Origin: Straminergon stramineum
Taxonomy: Eukaryota; Streptophyta; Bryopsida; Hypnales; Calliergonaceae
Length of the DNA: 64,000 nucleotides
NCBI GenBank assembly: GCA_963920665.1
Contig: OY987271.1
Location: forward strand, 18,665,350-18,729,349
Reading direction: 5' to 3'
In this document: one piece after another, positions 12,823-25,211 of the stretch
Numbering within the stretch: position 1 is the first letter of the stretch
How the letters are laid out: every line of letters starts with the position of its first letter
Position numbers and translations under genes: made by a program
Notes under the pieces: model-generated
Told to the model about the DNA's origin: nothing
Databases searched by the model: none
What the model saw: only the letters and a program-made list of their open reading frames with translations

Positions 12823-12830
12823 TTCTTTTG

Positions 12831-14389
12831 ATGTTCAAATACAACACCATACATGTAGGATATGTGACTATTTTGCAGCTTTTGAGACATATGAAAGGCG
12901 CAACAATGATTCAAATTGGGAGTGTCATGTGTCATTGGATCTGGCTTAACATAAAAAACAAACTTTTTTGTAACTACTATATACCTCAATTTATACACCT
13001 TCTATATCAAATACACAAAGACACCTTATTGAGTCCATAGTTGGGATTTCTAGACCTTTAAGGGTTATAAACCATTAGATGTAACCTAGAAGTAGTCCAT
13101 TTGTGAAGTTGTGGCCTTACAATCAAGCACAAAAGGCATTCAATTTTACTTGACAAATCTACTTGTGCTTGTGTTTGACAAATTGATGTTGCTCCATTAT
13201 GTATTCTAATTTCAAATACAAAAAAGTTCTTGAAAGATTATGGAAATATATTAAAATTGTACAATTAGAGGGTTGAGTGTACAAACCTCTAATTGATGTA
13301 GAAATGGGAGAATATAGTAACACGGGTAAAGAAATGAATATATATTTATTATGTAACATTTTGTTGCACTATGAGTACAAGTATTAGAGGTATATGTCTT
13401 GTGGTCAACAATATTATAAAATGTTGAGGCAAAGTATTACTACTAATAAATAAAACATGAGTTTCAAACATGAATATTATTATAAATTAGGCAAATCATA
13501 CCACTAAATAAATTTGTTTTCATATCTTTTTTTTTAAGTAATTAACTCTAGAATTTTGCCTTCAATCTTTACTTTAAGAAAATCCACATTTTGAGTTCAA
13601 ATTTTTTATATTTTTCAAGTTTCAATTTATCCATTATAATGTAGGAAATAAAACAAAAAAATTTATTCAATATCTTAAATAAATGTTGTTAACAAGTTAC
13701 AAAATACACAATAGCATTAATTTAACAATCAACTTCTTCGGTAGTTGTATTTAATTGTCTTAAACTTTTTGGTTCTAAATAAACATTCAAAATTTAGCAT
13801 TCAAGAATATTGAATCACTGATTCTACAAAAAGAAAATGTCACTTATCAACAACAAAAAATTTGAAGGATTAAATAGATCTATGTTTATAGATTGAGACA
13901 TTTAGAGTCTTTGGCAATAATGGTTTATTGAAATTGAAAATTAAGAAAGAAATATCGAATATGCATGGATTGTATCCAAAAGCTTCATAGAATTAATGTT
14001 GATTTTAGAAATCTAATTTAACTTTGAGCACTCAATAATGGCATCTTCAACAATGTTATATTTGTCATTTTGTAAAACACAATCTGAAATGTGTCTTTCA
14101 ATTATAGATGCACAATGCCTCTATCACCTAAAATTCACTGAGCGAAGATCTTTCCAAACTAATGTACATTTGGGGCAGGGGCAGCACATTGTTGCCAAAT
14201 TATTAATTAAAGTTCCCGAAGTAGGTTCGGCAAATTAGAATTTTATTTTTAGAAATTCAAATCTATACTCAGAAGAATTCCATGCTTCCAGCAATCTGCT
14301 CCTAAACTCCTTGCCATTACCCATGATGATCAATAGAAAGACAACTTGTTTATACAAGTAGGGTGGTAGGAGGTGAAACAACCAATGTG
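12831..14389. other. Intergenic, no gene recognised
   Basis: AT-rich with short chance ORFs. A degenerate end like those of the TTAA family (GACCTTTAAGGGTTAT, about 13056-13071) is present without a partner that I can find. Confidence 0.35.
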
Positions 14390-14660
14390 GGATATGTCAA
14401 TAACGATTAGTAGGAGCTTTACCACCCATAGTTAAGCTCTCTTTCTTAAATTGTCCCATATCCTTTGAGGATTCATGATGAACAATGCATTTCATTATAA
14501 AAACAAACCTCTCCACACACGGATTACTTGACAACGTATGAGTGTGTCCTCCACACATCGCCATCATAAACAATCTTGATGATAGACGGTAATCGGGCTT
14601 CATATTTGATTTTCTTGTCTAAAACAGGACGTTTTCTTCCGTTAAGACAACTTGGTCAGT
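14390..14660 (-). repeat. Possible LTR fragment
   Basis: Read on the minus strand, the sequence around 14400 has TGACATATCCCACATTGGTT, the kind of text often found near the start of plant retrotransposon LTRs. The neighbouring 14.4-14.6 kb has higher complexity than the background. No matching second LTR or coding region was found, so this is weak. Confidence 0.2.
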
Positions 14661-17525
14661 CAATTCTATTTGAATTCGACAATTTCTCTCTTACATTTTA
14701 TTTATTTTTCTGGCTTTCTTATTAATAATTATTTTCCGCCGACCCTGACCCAAAGGTACGGTATTGGAGATTTGGAAGATAAAAAATCATTGTGGCAAGT
14801 AATGATTTTTTTCAAAATACAAATACAACACCAATAGGAATATTCTTAGACAATGGAGATATTTCAAAAGTCACTTTGTATTTGATGTTGTTTTGTAAAG
14901 CTCAATTTTGGATACAGGGATCCAATAGGATTGAAGTTATTCTCTATGTATTCAACTTTGGAATATGAAAAAATCAATGACAAATAATATGCACCCAATA
15001 GAGTTTTGCAACTACAAAGGTTTGTGAAGCCCTTCACTCTCTTGTTTGGGGCTCAACGGTGCAAAGATGGGACTAATATTTAAATTTGCACAAGGATTTG
15101 TCTATATTGTAAACAACTATGAATTGTTTTCATTCCCCAAACCCATGTAGTTAACTCCATACTATAATTAGTTTTGATGATTAAACCTAAAAACATAGCT
15201 AAGATAAAAATTAAGAATATTTAGAAAAAATTCAAAACCTTTGACTATAAAGATTGTAAGTTTATATATAGCCTTTAAAATTTTTAAAAAAATATTCTTT
15301 TGGGACCTTATGAGATAGTATTAGTAGAGTTTGGTTCCTCTTGAAGTGAGATATTTTAACAAAATATGATTATTTTTGTGAAATTTTCAGACTATATCAT
15401 GTTAGTTACATACTCATATATGACTAATTTCAAAGGTAAATATAAGGTTTAATCCAAACTATCAAAATTGCTTACTTGCCTCCAAAACATAACATTTCAT
15501 CCAATGAGCATAAATTTTTTTTATTCCTCAAATTTTTGAAAAGATCCACTCAAATCTAACTTTGTGGAAACCAACCCAAATTTTTAATTACAATTGGTCC
15601 TTTGAATTCAAGATAAAACAAAATCTCAAATGCAATATACGAATCTAATTTGGCTTGTGTTCAATTGAACTATCACATCATGGCTTTTCAAGTACCTCTA
15701 ATATCCACAAAGAAAATCAAGCCATTTCGTACTTTAGAATTTTCTTCAACTAGTCCTCTAGTTTGGGGGACCAAGTTGTTTTTCTTGTTTATGATGTATT
15801 CTTCTACTACATATGTACAAAACAAAGAATTTTGAATCATTCCAAGATCCTATTGAAGAATGTAGACTACATTCTCAAAATTAAATCAATATTGTTTGTT
15901 CAAAATGAAAGTTTTGACTAATATTATTTAGAAATATAATTTATTATTTCACGAAAACCCCACATGTTTAAAATTTTGATCAAAACTAAAAATGGAATTG
16001 TTTGTAACTTCCACATTTTTTTCCTTTGAGTTATGAGATTTATGATGTGTTGAAGTAAAACTTTCATTTCTATTTTTTATTTATATTATATAGAAATTCT
16101 CAAATTTTGACTTCATCACAATAAATTCAAATCTTGATGGCTTCAAATGAAAGCTATATATTTGAGTCTTATAATTTTTAGTCATGCACTACAAATTTTA
16201 TTTTAAATAAACTTTTTTTAGTTTAAAATATTGGTTTGAAAGATAATTGCTTGTATATGGGCATATTTTTATGAGGGCTCTGATGCTCTCTACGCTATAA
16301 TGTGATGCCCATCGAAGATTGAAAATTTTGGCCCATTCTTGTTTTTAGCTCGGGAAAACTCATAATAGGTCGCCTTCTTCTTAAGTTCAAGCATGCAATG
16401 AAACAACAAGCTTGAACAAACCATGAAGTAAAGCTTTAATGGTCATGGAGGTGAATTGATCACATGTGGAGCTTCCATTTGAAGTAATCATGGTTGAAGG
16501 ATAAGTTTTGCTTCTCAACAAAACTCTACATCAAGTCCAATAGTTTCTTCACAATTTTAAACAAAAGCATTCAAAAGGTAATTATTGCAAAATTCATAAT
16601 AAGATTCTTTCAATTTCCATCTCAAAGAGGGAATTTTACTAAATTTACTTTAAAATAATTCTCTTATTTTTCTATATTATTGGATGTATTGATGTTTGTT
16701 CGAAAACCTTTGATTTATTCTATTTCAATTAACCCCATAATCCCTAAGTCCCAAATGTTCCCTTTGAAACAATTTAATGTAGAGTTTGATTCCCATGATC
16801 TCTATTTTTGTCATGATTTTTTTAATTTTCTTAAGATAGGAAAATATATTCATTTTAAGGAAATTAATTTTTAAATTTAAATTTATGCCTAGGAGCAAAA
16901 TTTATGCCTAGAAACAACAGTTATGCCACTTGTAGCTCAAAATACTTGGAAATTCTAACAACAAAAAATATCTTGAAATCTTGAAATAATTTTACAAAAA
17001 TCATTTCTTATAGAATATGCTTTTGTTTAGAAATGGCACAATTGATTCATTTCACTAAAAATTTCAATTGCTTCTCAAAACATGCTAACAACCTTGACAC
17101 TAGTCCCTTGTAGTGTAGTCCTTGAGAATATTTGAGGCAATTTTTGAAGAAACCCTTATTGTTGCAACAGTGAATTCCAACTTCTAATGCATGGCATCAA
17201 ATTTGAAGTGTGCTTCGCAATTTGATAGCATGGTTGGGATGCTCACATGTACGATTAGTTAGTGATTACCTAAAACCTAAAAAATAAATCATTATTATAT
17301 TTATTTTGGCAATAACAAACACTCCGTACAATACAAAACAAAATTTATAAACATAAATAAATAAATTTGGGCTTGAAATAGCTCTTCAACCCTCAAAGGT
17401 CAAAATTTTATATTTATTTTGTGTTATTTACATCTTTATTAAAATATAAAATATTGCAATTGTGAATGATGTAAGTGGAGGAATACACAAATTATATAAA
17501 GCAATAGTATTGGTTGCACTCTTTG
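14661..17525. other. AT-rich intergenic DNA, no gene recognised
   Basis: Nearly 3 kb of low-GC sequence with no ORF above about 65 codons, no motif and no clear repeat boundary. Confidence 0.4.
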
Positions 17526-17635
17526 ATTTCATCTCATGACTTTAGTTGTATGGCTTCATGATTCTATGGCCATGTCATGGTTTCATTTCATCGTTTTAGT
17601 TGTTTGGCCTCATGAATCCATGGCCATGTCATGTT
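17526..17635 (+). repeat. Two-copy tandem repeat, 55-bp unit
   Basis: The unit beginning TTTCATCTCATG at 17526 is repeated from 17581 (TTTCATTTCATCG), both containing GGCCATGTCATG. The second copy runs directly into the TTAA of the next element. Confidence 0.6.
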
Positions 17636-17638
17636 TAA

Positions 17639-18167
17639 CCCTTAAATAAAGGATACTTCATGTCCAAACTTTGTCAAACTTCATTAGATTTCTACATTAA
17701 AATGCATATTTAAAAAATTTGACATTTTTACATGTAGTATTATATGTCTAAAATTTAATCTCATTTTTCATAATTAAAAAATCAAAATGAATGTTATATA
17801 TTTTTAAGAAAATTTTTAAGAAAACTATAGAAATTACAAAAATGCTAAAAATAATACGAAATTCTGAAGAAAAATGGAAATGGTAGTGTCAAACATCATG
17901 GTTTAATTGGTGTATTCTTTGAGCTCATGCCATGAGAAATTCTATAGAAAAAGTTCAAAAGTGGTGTATTTTGAGCTTTCAAGATGCTATCTTCAAAATG
18001 TTACAAAAATTAAAATTTGAAAAATTTTGAAAAAAAATTCAAATAGGATCAAAAGTAGATTATTTGTGCTACATTTTATTATACTAAACATTAGAAACTC
18101 AAAAATTTGTGAAAATTCAAGTTTGGACTTTCAAAATGCCCCAAAGACTTGCAAGGTCGTTTAAGGG
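17639..18167. mobile_element. TTAA-flanked element G (short member)
   Basis: TTAA (17635-17638) precedes CCCTTAAATAAAGG, and GCAAGGTCGTTTAAGGG precedes TTAA (18168-18171). The terminal 8-10 bp are inverted repeats. It is shorter (529 bp) than the main 915-960-bp group and its interior is not obviously the same sequence, so it is either a deletion derivative or a related subfamily using the same target. Confidence 0.5.
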
Positions 18168-18171
18168 TTAA

Positions 18172-19033
18172 GTAACTCTTCACATGTAGTGCACCTTATA
18201 TTTGTTGCAATACATAAATATATATCACCAAATAGCTAAATCAATTTTGACCATAAGATCTTCATTGGAATTTCATAATGAAGAGATAACATAAATTATC
18301 CCTTATTATATGATTCCTTTTTTAAAAATAAAAAATAAATTTATGAAAGAAACCTTGAATATCATGTACTACTAAATTCATATTTAATGACTATAACACA
18401 CTAGATTAGTCCATTAGAGGTGAAAATAAACTTAAATCTTTAGATAGTGATGCCTACTTTTCAATTGGAAAAATTTTCACCATTTATTTATTATTATATT
18501 AGCTATCCAAATTCTTTTTTTAATCAAACTTTCAAATGACATAATTGCTATAATGAGAAATGGGTACATACATCTTTATTCTTTATCCTAAACAATGAGC
18601 TCTTTGAACACAAAATTAATAAGTTCTATGATGTACTAGTACAATGTTCTAAGCACCATGTTCTCTTCTATAAAAACAAATAAGTGAAAACCCTTAGAGA
18701 AGCTTTGCATATGTAAATTTAGAATATTTTGAGACATTGTAGAGATTAAATTAAAGGTAAGCTCAATAGTATGCATGATATAGTTAATATTCTCTACCCA
18801 ATATCCTATCTTGAGAAATCAAGTTCTCTATCCAATATCCAACCTTGATAAATTGAACTATAAGAGCATCTACATCCATATTTGCTAAATCTAACTCGCT
18901 AGAAGTTTACATGTATTTTTGAAGTGCCCTCATAATTCTTGTTCCTCACCCTTGCTCACCACACATGACCAATAAATAGTCAAGTAACCACTCATCAAGT
19001 AGAATAAAAGATAAAACAACTAAACTTAGAATG
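18172..19033. other. Intergenic, no gene recognised
   Basis: AT-rich sequence, no supportable ORF or repeat boundary. Confidence 0.35.
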
Positions 19034-19231
19034 AATAATGATTTTTTTTTAAACAAGCATGTTCAAGAAACACACTACAAGGGGTTCCGTCATGAGGAGA
19101 GGCTGATTTCACGCAAGGTAAAGAATCTGTCACCACCAGGTATTGAACCCGCAACCACACCATTCGGTTTGGGTACCTCACCACCATCACCCGGTAGTTA
19201 GGGTCATCTCGGACCTAATAAACAATGATTT
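19034..19231 (-). mobile_element. SINE-like retroposon with tRNA-like head
   Basis: On the minus strand the element has a GC-rich head with GGGTTCAATACC, close to the RNA polymerase III B-box consensus GGTTCRANTCC, preceded by GGTGGTGAGGTACCC as a possible A-box region. It ends in a run of A (T run at 19042-19050 on the plus strand). Near-identical 11-bp flanks AATAATGATTT (19034-19044) and AACAATGATTT (19221-19231) look like the target duplication. Body length (about 176 bp), head and tail all fit a SINE. The A box is imperfect, so a different short retroposon is possible. Confidence 0.55.
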
Positions 19232-19827
19232 CAAGGGCCCTTCTTTGATATGTTGAAATATCAACCCTTGAGAATATTGTGAGGGGCCCAAAGCACTTTT
19301 TGTCCACATTTGAAGAGTGTCATACCTCAAGCACGTAAGAGTGTGAATGCTCGTTACACATTGTAGGGTTAGCTCACTTTTCAAGAAGGACCACTCAAAC
19401 TCAAACTTCCTCCTTTCTCTAGAGTTGTACTACCTCTCTTTCCTGAGAAAGATCAATGTTTCCTTTGGATTTTACACAAGAAACACAAGTCTTTTTCATA
19501 AACAGATGGAGTATCTTTCAACGATGCCAAAAGCCCTCCTCCTCTTCAGTCTCTAAGAGTCAATAAAAGTTGAAAGAAAATCAAAGAGGAGCTCTCTCCT
19601 CCTACTGTAGCTCCGTCGTCTGCTGCCTAGGTTTGTAGACTTACGGGTACTTCAGCCGTCCGGAGTATCTGTGGTTCCAAACTTCTGATGCTCTGGGCAC
19701 ATCCCTCATGAATTCTGTCTTTACTTGTGAAGAGATAACATCGATCCAAGGGGCACGTCTTTCCATGCCGATGACAGTCTGGTCACATGCATCAACCCAA
19801 TAATAATTGGTTGCTGAAAAACTAATC

Positions 19828-20121
19828 TCAGTCACTCAGTGCAAGATACAGGACAGCAGCCCTCCTTCCAAGGCTCTGAAACTGGCCTGTAGTGAAATTC
19901 CGTTTCATTTGCTGAAAGAGGAAAAACAAAATAACAAAAAAACGCTGGCCTGTAGAAGCACGCCCAGTCAGACTTTTTAACCCAGCTTTGGATTCCACAA
20001 ACCTTTCTCTAGTTGCACTGTAGAATGTTGGACCAGGTACTCTGACCTCACTGAAGCCAAGATGATCAAAAAAGATCTTCTGATCTTCTCTGTACAACTT
20101 CGGTGCAATTAACAATAGCAA
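19828..20121 (-). CDS. Hypothetical protein or gene fragment (97 aa)
   Basis: An open frame in a GC-raised, apparently unique region. The N-terminal two thirds (from KLYREDQKIFFDHLGF to SLTGRAST) reads like real protein but I do not recognise the family. Residues around 56-76 are contributed by a 63-nt retro-insertion plus target duplication (19893-19955); because 63 is a multiple of three, the frame is kept. A polypyrimidine tract and CAG in the insert resemble a splice acceptor. There is no evidence of transcription, and the ORF may be a remnant or lie in a long 3' UTR of the ARF gene. Confidence 0.3.
   Translation of the reverse strand: MLLLIAPKLYREDQKIFFDHLGFSEVRVPGPTFYSATRERFVESKAGLKSLTGRASTGQRFFVILFFLFQQMKRNFTTGQFQSLGRRAAVLYLALSD
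19882..19955 (+). mobile_element. Tiny LINE-like 3'-end insertion, second copy
   Basis: CTGGCCTGTAG occurs at 19882-19892 and 19945-19955. Between the copies are 52 bp beginning TGAAATTCCGTTTCATTTGC and ending in an A-rich tail. The start is nearly the same as in the insertion at 11859-11962, so both should be 5'-truncated copies of one retroelement family. Confidence 0.65.
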
Positions 20122-20857
20122 CTGAAGACAGGACTGACTTCATCAACTGAAGATTAGGGAAGGACAGAAAGCAAATGGATTTGACCCGGATACCTATGAG
20201 ATAATGCAATCAATGGATGATGTCACGCTCATTTGTTTCAAGGAATTGAACGAATCGAGAGAGTGATTTTTCAGGCACTAAGTTAAGTTAAAGAGCAACA
20301 AGAAATCCAAGACCTTCGAGAGACTCAAGCCAGAGTGAGGTTCCGATTGCAAAGGTGGAAGCCGCTGAACTGGAATACCTGTCTGTTGATTTTTTATATT
20401 AAATGCTCAGAATTACAAGCCTTGCTTGAGGCATTAAAAAAAGACACTCACTCCATAAGTTATAGCAACCCAGAATCAAAAAAATTGCCGCTGCGGGGAA
20501 AGAAATTCACGAAACTGAATTTTCCACGTGCATGCACCCCTCCCATTCTAAACTAAACTAAAAAATTATTCAAAAAAAAAAGACGGAACTTCCAAATGCC
20601 ATGTCGAGAAAAATCCCTGGTTCAGCTCCAGATAGCACCAGTCTAAACAAGCGTTGATAGCGCATTTGTTGTCCCCCCAAATACCCTGGTTACCGGTACT
20701 CCACTCTCCAAAACTTTGATACTCGAATGTTCAAGCAACGAAAGACTCTTTACGAAAGGCGGGCACTTAAAAAAGAATTTTTGGTCGCAACATGCCAATA
20801 GCCAAATCATCAAGGGATGAAGTAAATTACAGGTCTATCTACAGGATACTATGCTCT

Positions 20858-23800
20858 TTACAGGAGTTTCGGAGCACCACCTCCATTGGAATTGTATGTA
20901 GCAGCCGTCCACTTTTCCTCGTTGGTGTAATATAACACTTCGGCAGGTGTCAAGATGCGAATGGCCCTGACATTACGCACAAACTCCCTGGAAATTCAGA
21001 CCATTGGGAAGAAGTATTAGTCTGAAGCTCCCACCAAACCAATTATTTTGATGAAAACTATGAAAACTAAGGTGACCACAAGTAATAGTAGGATGCTGAA
21101 AAACTACGAAAGAACCGAAATTGAATCACAGTAAGGGAGGGTAAGATGAATTACTCAAAAGGGTCATCCCCAACAAGGAGGAGGTCATCTTCGTTGTCGG
21201 TGAAACAGAGTTGCCAACCAAGCTTCTGGTCCAGTTGGCCCTCCAGATTAAACATGTGGGCCAACCCACACCGCAACTCCGTGTAGTTTTGGAACCGGTT
21301 CACATCAACCGCTCTCGTTATTGACCCCAACTTATAAACCTGAAGAGCCATTCTCCAGATTCTAAGCTCAAAAGGGATCAAAACTCTTCGTGGTGATAGT
21401 GACACCATCAAAATGAAAGTGAGAATCTCAAATAGGTACATCGCAGTGTCTTTGCCTAGAAGGCTTGCATTCATATGAAGATTGAGATCAAGCATTGGTA
21501 ACCCTATAAAACCAACAATCTCAACAATTCAAGCAGAGCAGCTTTCAAGCAAGTGAAATTTTTTACCTTGGTGTAGCTCCTCCGAGTGAGCCTAGGCGGC
21601 GGACGCATTAAGGCTCGTTGAAGAAGAGCAGGGTCATCCAAGCCTACATTCGTAACTGCAGAGGAGCTGGAATGGTCCTGGTCTGGGAGTACATCTCCGA
21701 AGCCAACTCCTTGGGCTTGACCGAGTTGTGGCAAGGTTGGTAAATTGAGCCCTCTTTGATTCCCAAGATCAGGAACAGAAGGGGGCAACAGCAACCTTGC
21801 TGTGCTCACACTGGGCTGCGTCTCCGAAATTGCACTTGAGTCGCGCATGGATGGATACCAGGAATTTGGAACTTGCTGCATAATTAATAATTCCAGAACT
21901 GTTACAAAACTTGATCTCTGGAGGTACAAATTGAATTGTTCTTGAAAAATAATATAATTAAGAAAATTCTTGTTCGTATGGTCGGCAATTGGCATTGAAT
22001 AGCAGTTGCATACTAATTGCTACAGCATGAAGGAGCGGGAATATTGGAGAGCGTGCAATAACAATGAAAAGCATTCATAATTTGGCACAATAAGAGACTT
22101 AACGTGAAAATCACCGTGCAGAGGAGAAAAGCCCGCTTCCTGATGTTGGAAACTACTGGAACCCTGCACTGATGAATGGGCACCAGCAGCCCCATTAGAA
22201 CTACAATGGCTAGGTTGTTGAGGAGCCATCGGCCCACTTTGATATGGGACCATACTTTCCTGCATACGGTGAACCCCCTGTTGATGCATCACCCCATTTG
22301 GCAGCCCAATCTGAGAGGAATGCACCCCTTGCTGATGATGGGAGCTGCTGGCCATGGGATTCCTTCCTTGTTGATGCAAGACATTGCTTACTAGTCGTTG
22401 AGAATCACCTGACAAGACACAAACCAGAGAAGGAAACACGTTCAGTAACCAAAATGCCACAGAAATGGGCTCCCAAAGAAATGGCAATGACATGGTTTGA
22501 ATATGTGATAATGAGCAACAGTGCGACTAGTGAGCAGGATGTATTCCAGAATGCCGTTCTAGAGAAATTCGGTCGACAAAAACACAGGAACTTAATTCAC
22601 TAATGGTAACAGACCCATAATTCGTAGTTACCAAGACCAGTTATTACATAGACGTAAAAGCTCACCTTGTGGCAGCTGATTCCCATTGGGCAACACCTGC
22701 CCGCCTGGTTGCTGAATGCTTCCGTTTGGCATCCCATTTTGCATCCCATTTTGCATCCCGTTTTGCGACCCATTCTGAAAAGTATTCGCTGGTAATGTGT
22801 GGCCACCATGGTGAAAGGCTGCTCCATTCTGTACAAGATTGCGCGAAGGATGGCCATTCAGCTGGTGCACATTTCCATTTTGTGGTAGCCCTAAACTTTG
22901 CACCACTTGGCCGTGAGGAAACTCATCTCTCTGATAGGAGACTACTAGTCCACTGGAATGTATTATACTCTCCCGGTCAGGTTGCTGTTGCTGTAGCTGT
23001 TGCTGTAGCTGTAGCTGTTGCTGCTGTTGGTGGTGTTGAGTTATGCCACTCTGAGACTGTGCCAGAAACTTACTTTGAGAGGGATGCATCAAGCTCGAGT
23101 ACGAGCTCTCAGTCTCAAGCTCTGGGAGCGGCTGCTGCTGCTGCTGCTGCTGAATGGGAGCATTACTACGATGGGACAAGCCGTATTGGTTTGCAGGCAC
23201 TGTATTGGGCAAGCTGGGGTAAGGTCCAGAAGAAGAGGAAGAAGGGGAGCCATTGTGTGTATCCGCTTCCGAATGCAAAGGGGGAGTCCTAATATACGGA
23301 AGGGGCGGTAGCGGCAGAGATCCAGTTTGAGGGGGTTGGCCAGTGGAGGACGACTCTCCCAGAGTTGTCGTGTCCGAATTTAACAGTTGAGGAAGAGCCT
23401 GTTGTTGGACAACACCATATTTCGTGTGTTGTTGTTGTTGCTGTTGCATCTGCGATTGGTAGAACGCTTTTGACGATTCCGTAATGCCTCGAAGATCCTG
23501 AAGAGAAAATAAGGATAATAAGTCTTTAAAGAAAGTCTTTTCAAAGTTCAACACAAAAGGAACTCTCAAATGACATTCTAGAATAACCTGCACACTTGTC
23601 CCACATTCAAACCATGTCATAGTGAAAAGGTTGGACCGATTTGAGTGTATCTGTATTATGAGGAGCACATTACCTGCAAAGCAGCGGCAGCCATAACCCT
23701 CTGCTCCATGTTCAAAGAGGGAACTCCAGGTGTTGTGGGAGGCGCTTCGCTCAAAAGTTGTTTTTGTTGCTGCATGCGGATGTGATTCTCCACAGAAACT

Positions 23801-24322
23801 CCTTGATAGTGGCCATTGCTCTGCTGCTGCTGCTGCTGCCCTTGTTCCTTGTCACCTCTTTGAGATCCATACCATTGTCGAGAAGCTTTCACGTCCTTGA
23901 CATCCTCGTCATTGGCATAACCGTCCCTTCGCCTCTTCCCCTATTGAACGCAGCCAACAGCGTGAGCAACACACATTTCTTGTGTACTTCCCTGCTCGTA
24001 CTATGACACAGCCCTAACGCCAGGGCCACTGACAGAGGCGCTAATCGTACTGGTGAACAGGATCAGAAAAAAACAAGTTACATTTATTCTACACGCATGT
24101 AAACTCGGTACCATAGGAAGTACCAACAAGCTCAATCATTCCACACTACTGTTCCTTGCCATTGTTACTCTCCATGATTTCAATGCACTGCCTCCCATTT
24201 ACAGCGGGTTTGGGCATACACCTGAACTTACCCCTCGTCCCCTACACCTCAACAATACAAGACTCAGTGATGGTGGAGGAATGAAAGCTCACTGCAACGA
24301 GGCTCGACAAGCCGTTATCCAT
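20858..24322 (-). CDS. Auxin response factor lacking the DNA-binding domain (ncARF/class D type)
   Basis: Transcriptional co-regulator expected to act in the nucleus in auxin signalling. Coding exons as I read them: 24322-24293, 23940-23674, 23497-22666, 22408-22104, 21875-21567, 21339-21155, 20987-20858. All six introns are GT-AG, all phases agree, and the total is 685 aa. The C-terminal PB1 domain (about residues 577-665) is unmistakable: SYTK with Lys581, then GSITRAVDV, GWQL, and the acidic face D629-E631-D633 with GDDPFEEF. Before it lies a long Q/N/S-rich region (polyQ runs, QNGM repeats), as in activator (class A) ARFs. The B3 and dimerisation domains (about 350 aa) are absent, and nothing like them is found upstream. 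KRRR at residues 12-15 could be a nuclear signal. The start is supported by an in-frame TAA at 24352-24350 and a good context (AAGATGG); the first junction (10 codons) is the least certain part. Family knowledge: DBD-less ARFs occur in mosses and liverworts and can bind Aux/IAA and ARF partners by PB1. A truncated canonical ARF is the alternative. Confidence 0.85.
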
Positions 24323-25140
24323 CTTCGCAGCAGCAGCTCCCAGCCCGGCTTAAGAACACGGTGAACCAAAGCTTAAGCCATCTTTGTAGCAACAACCCCA
24401 GCTCCAAGAGAGCATCTTTAAGAGACACCAACTCACAGATGAAGGTGCGCAGTCTTTTGCTCTTCAAGATAAATTTAGCAAGAAAGCTCCAACCCACTGT
24501 TTCCTCCAAACTCTTCACAGCAAGATTACAACAGAAGCGCGCTTGCAAGCTACCGCCCAAATAGAATGCAAGCCCTCTCTACACATCATTCTCAGTCCAC
24601 CAGACCCCTTTCTTTTTCTTTAAAGTCTTCGTCAACACTGTAGTTGGACTTGTTCAATGGCTGGCTCTCTGATCTCCAAACACACCAAACTGCACCAAGC
24701 TCCTTCTAAATTTCTTTTCAGGAGGGAACCCACTGTAGTACGACTTGTTCAATGGTGGGCTACGTGATCTCCAAGGACACCTGAAAGTGGAGCTTTCACA
24801 CACTCAGGTTCCCAGCCGCAAAGAAGAAAGCTGAAATTCCTGGAGAATCTTACGCGCAATGGAGAGAATCATACACTCAGATAGTGACACGAGTTTCTCA
24901 TCCTCTCCAAACCTGAAGAACAAAAAGAACTCTATCGCAGAATTACAACGAACTCCTTAAGAGGATTAAAAACAACAAAAACGAAAAGAGAATCACAGGA
25001 TTAAGAAGGCTCACCGACGCGCAAGACCTCCTCAATGGCGTTACCCTAAGCACCTTTTTCTTCTCCTCCTTCTTCTTCGACGTCTTCTTCGTCTTCTTCT
25101 TCTTTCCTCCAAAAACCGAACCTACCGACGTGTACTAGTG
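24323..25140 (-). other. Probable 5' leader of the ARF gene
   Basis: Immediately upstream of the proposed start the minus strand contains two small uORFs (24415-24350, 21 codons; 24381-24373, ATG GCT TAA). Further up, a purine-rich stretch near 25020-25110 ends at a good donor (TCG|GTGAGC, about 25013), so a non-coding first exon and a leader intron are plausible; an acceptor candidate is TTGTTCTTCAG near 24912. No B3-like sequence is present here. Which parts are exonic is inference. Confidence 0.45.
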
Positions 25141-25141
25141 A

Positions 25142-25144
<3 letters not shown>

Positions 25145-25209
<65 letters not shown>
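25145..25209 (+). repeat. (CA)n microsatellite, about 32 units
   Basis: An uninterrupted CA run (TG on the ARF sense strand) in the promoter/leader region of the ARF gene, beside a TTC/CTTC-rich stretch. Such runs are highly variable in length and can adopt left-handed DNA. Confidence 0.98.

Positions 25210-25211
<2 letters not shown>

Larger units (their letters stand above)
19232..20857. other. Non-repetitive region downstream of the ARF gene, function unassigned
   Basis: This stretch is GC-richer and looks low-copy. It may include the ARF 3' UTR (from 20857 downward) and remains of another gene. Minus-strand ORFs at 20121-19828 and 19835-19641 overlap by a few bases in different frames. 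The first ends with VLYLALSD and the second begins MTEISFSATNYY. Neither matches a family I recognise. The ORF at 20335-20556 (+) also has no motif. Confidence 0.35.

Noticed and set aside
22669..23292. 207-codon plus-strand ORF (and another at 23018-23311)
   Set aside because: Antisense shadow of the ARF glutamine-rich exon; alanine and valine/leucine runs are the reverse of CAG/CAA repeats.
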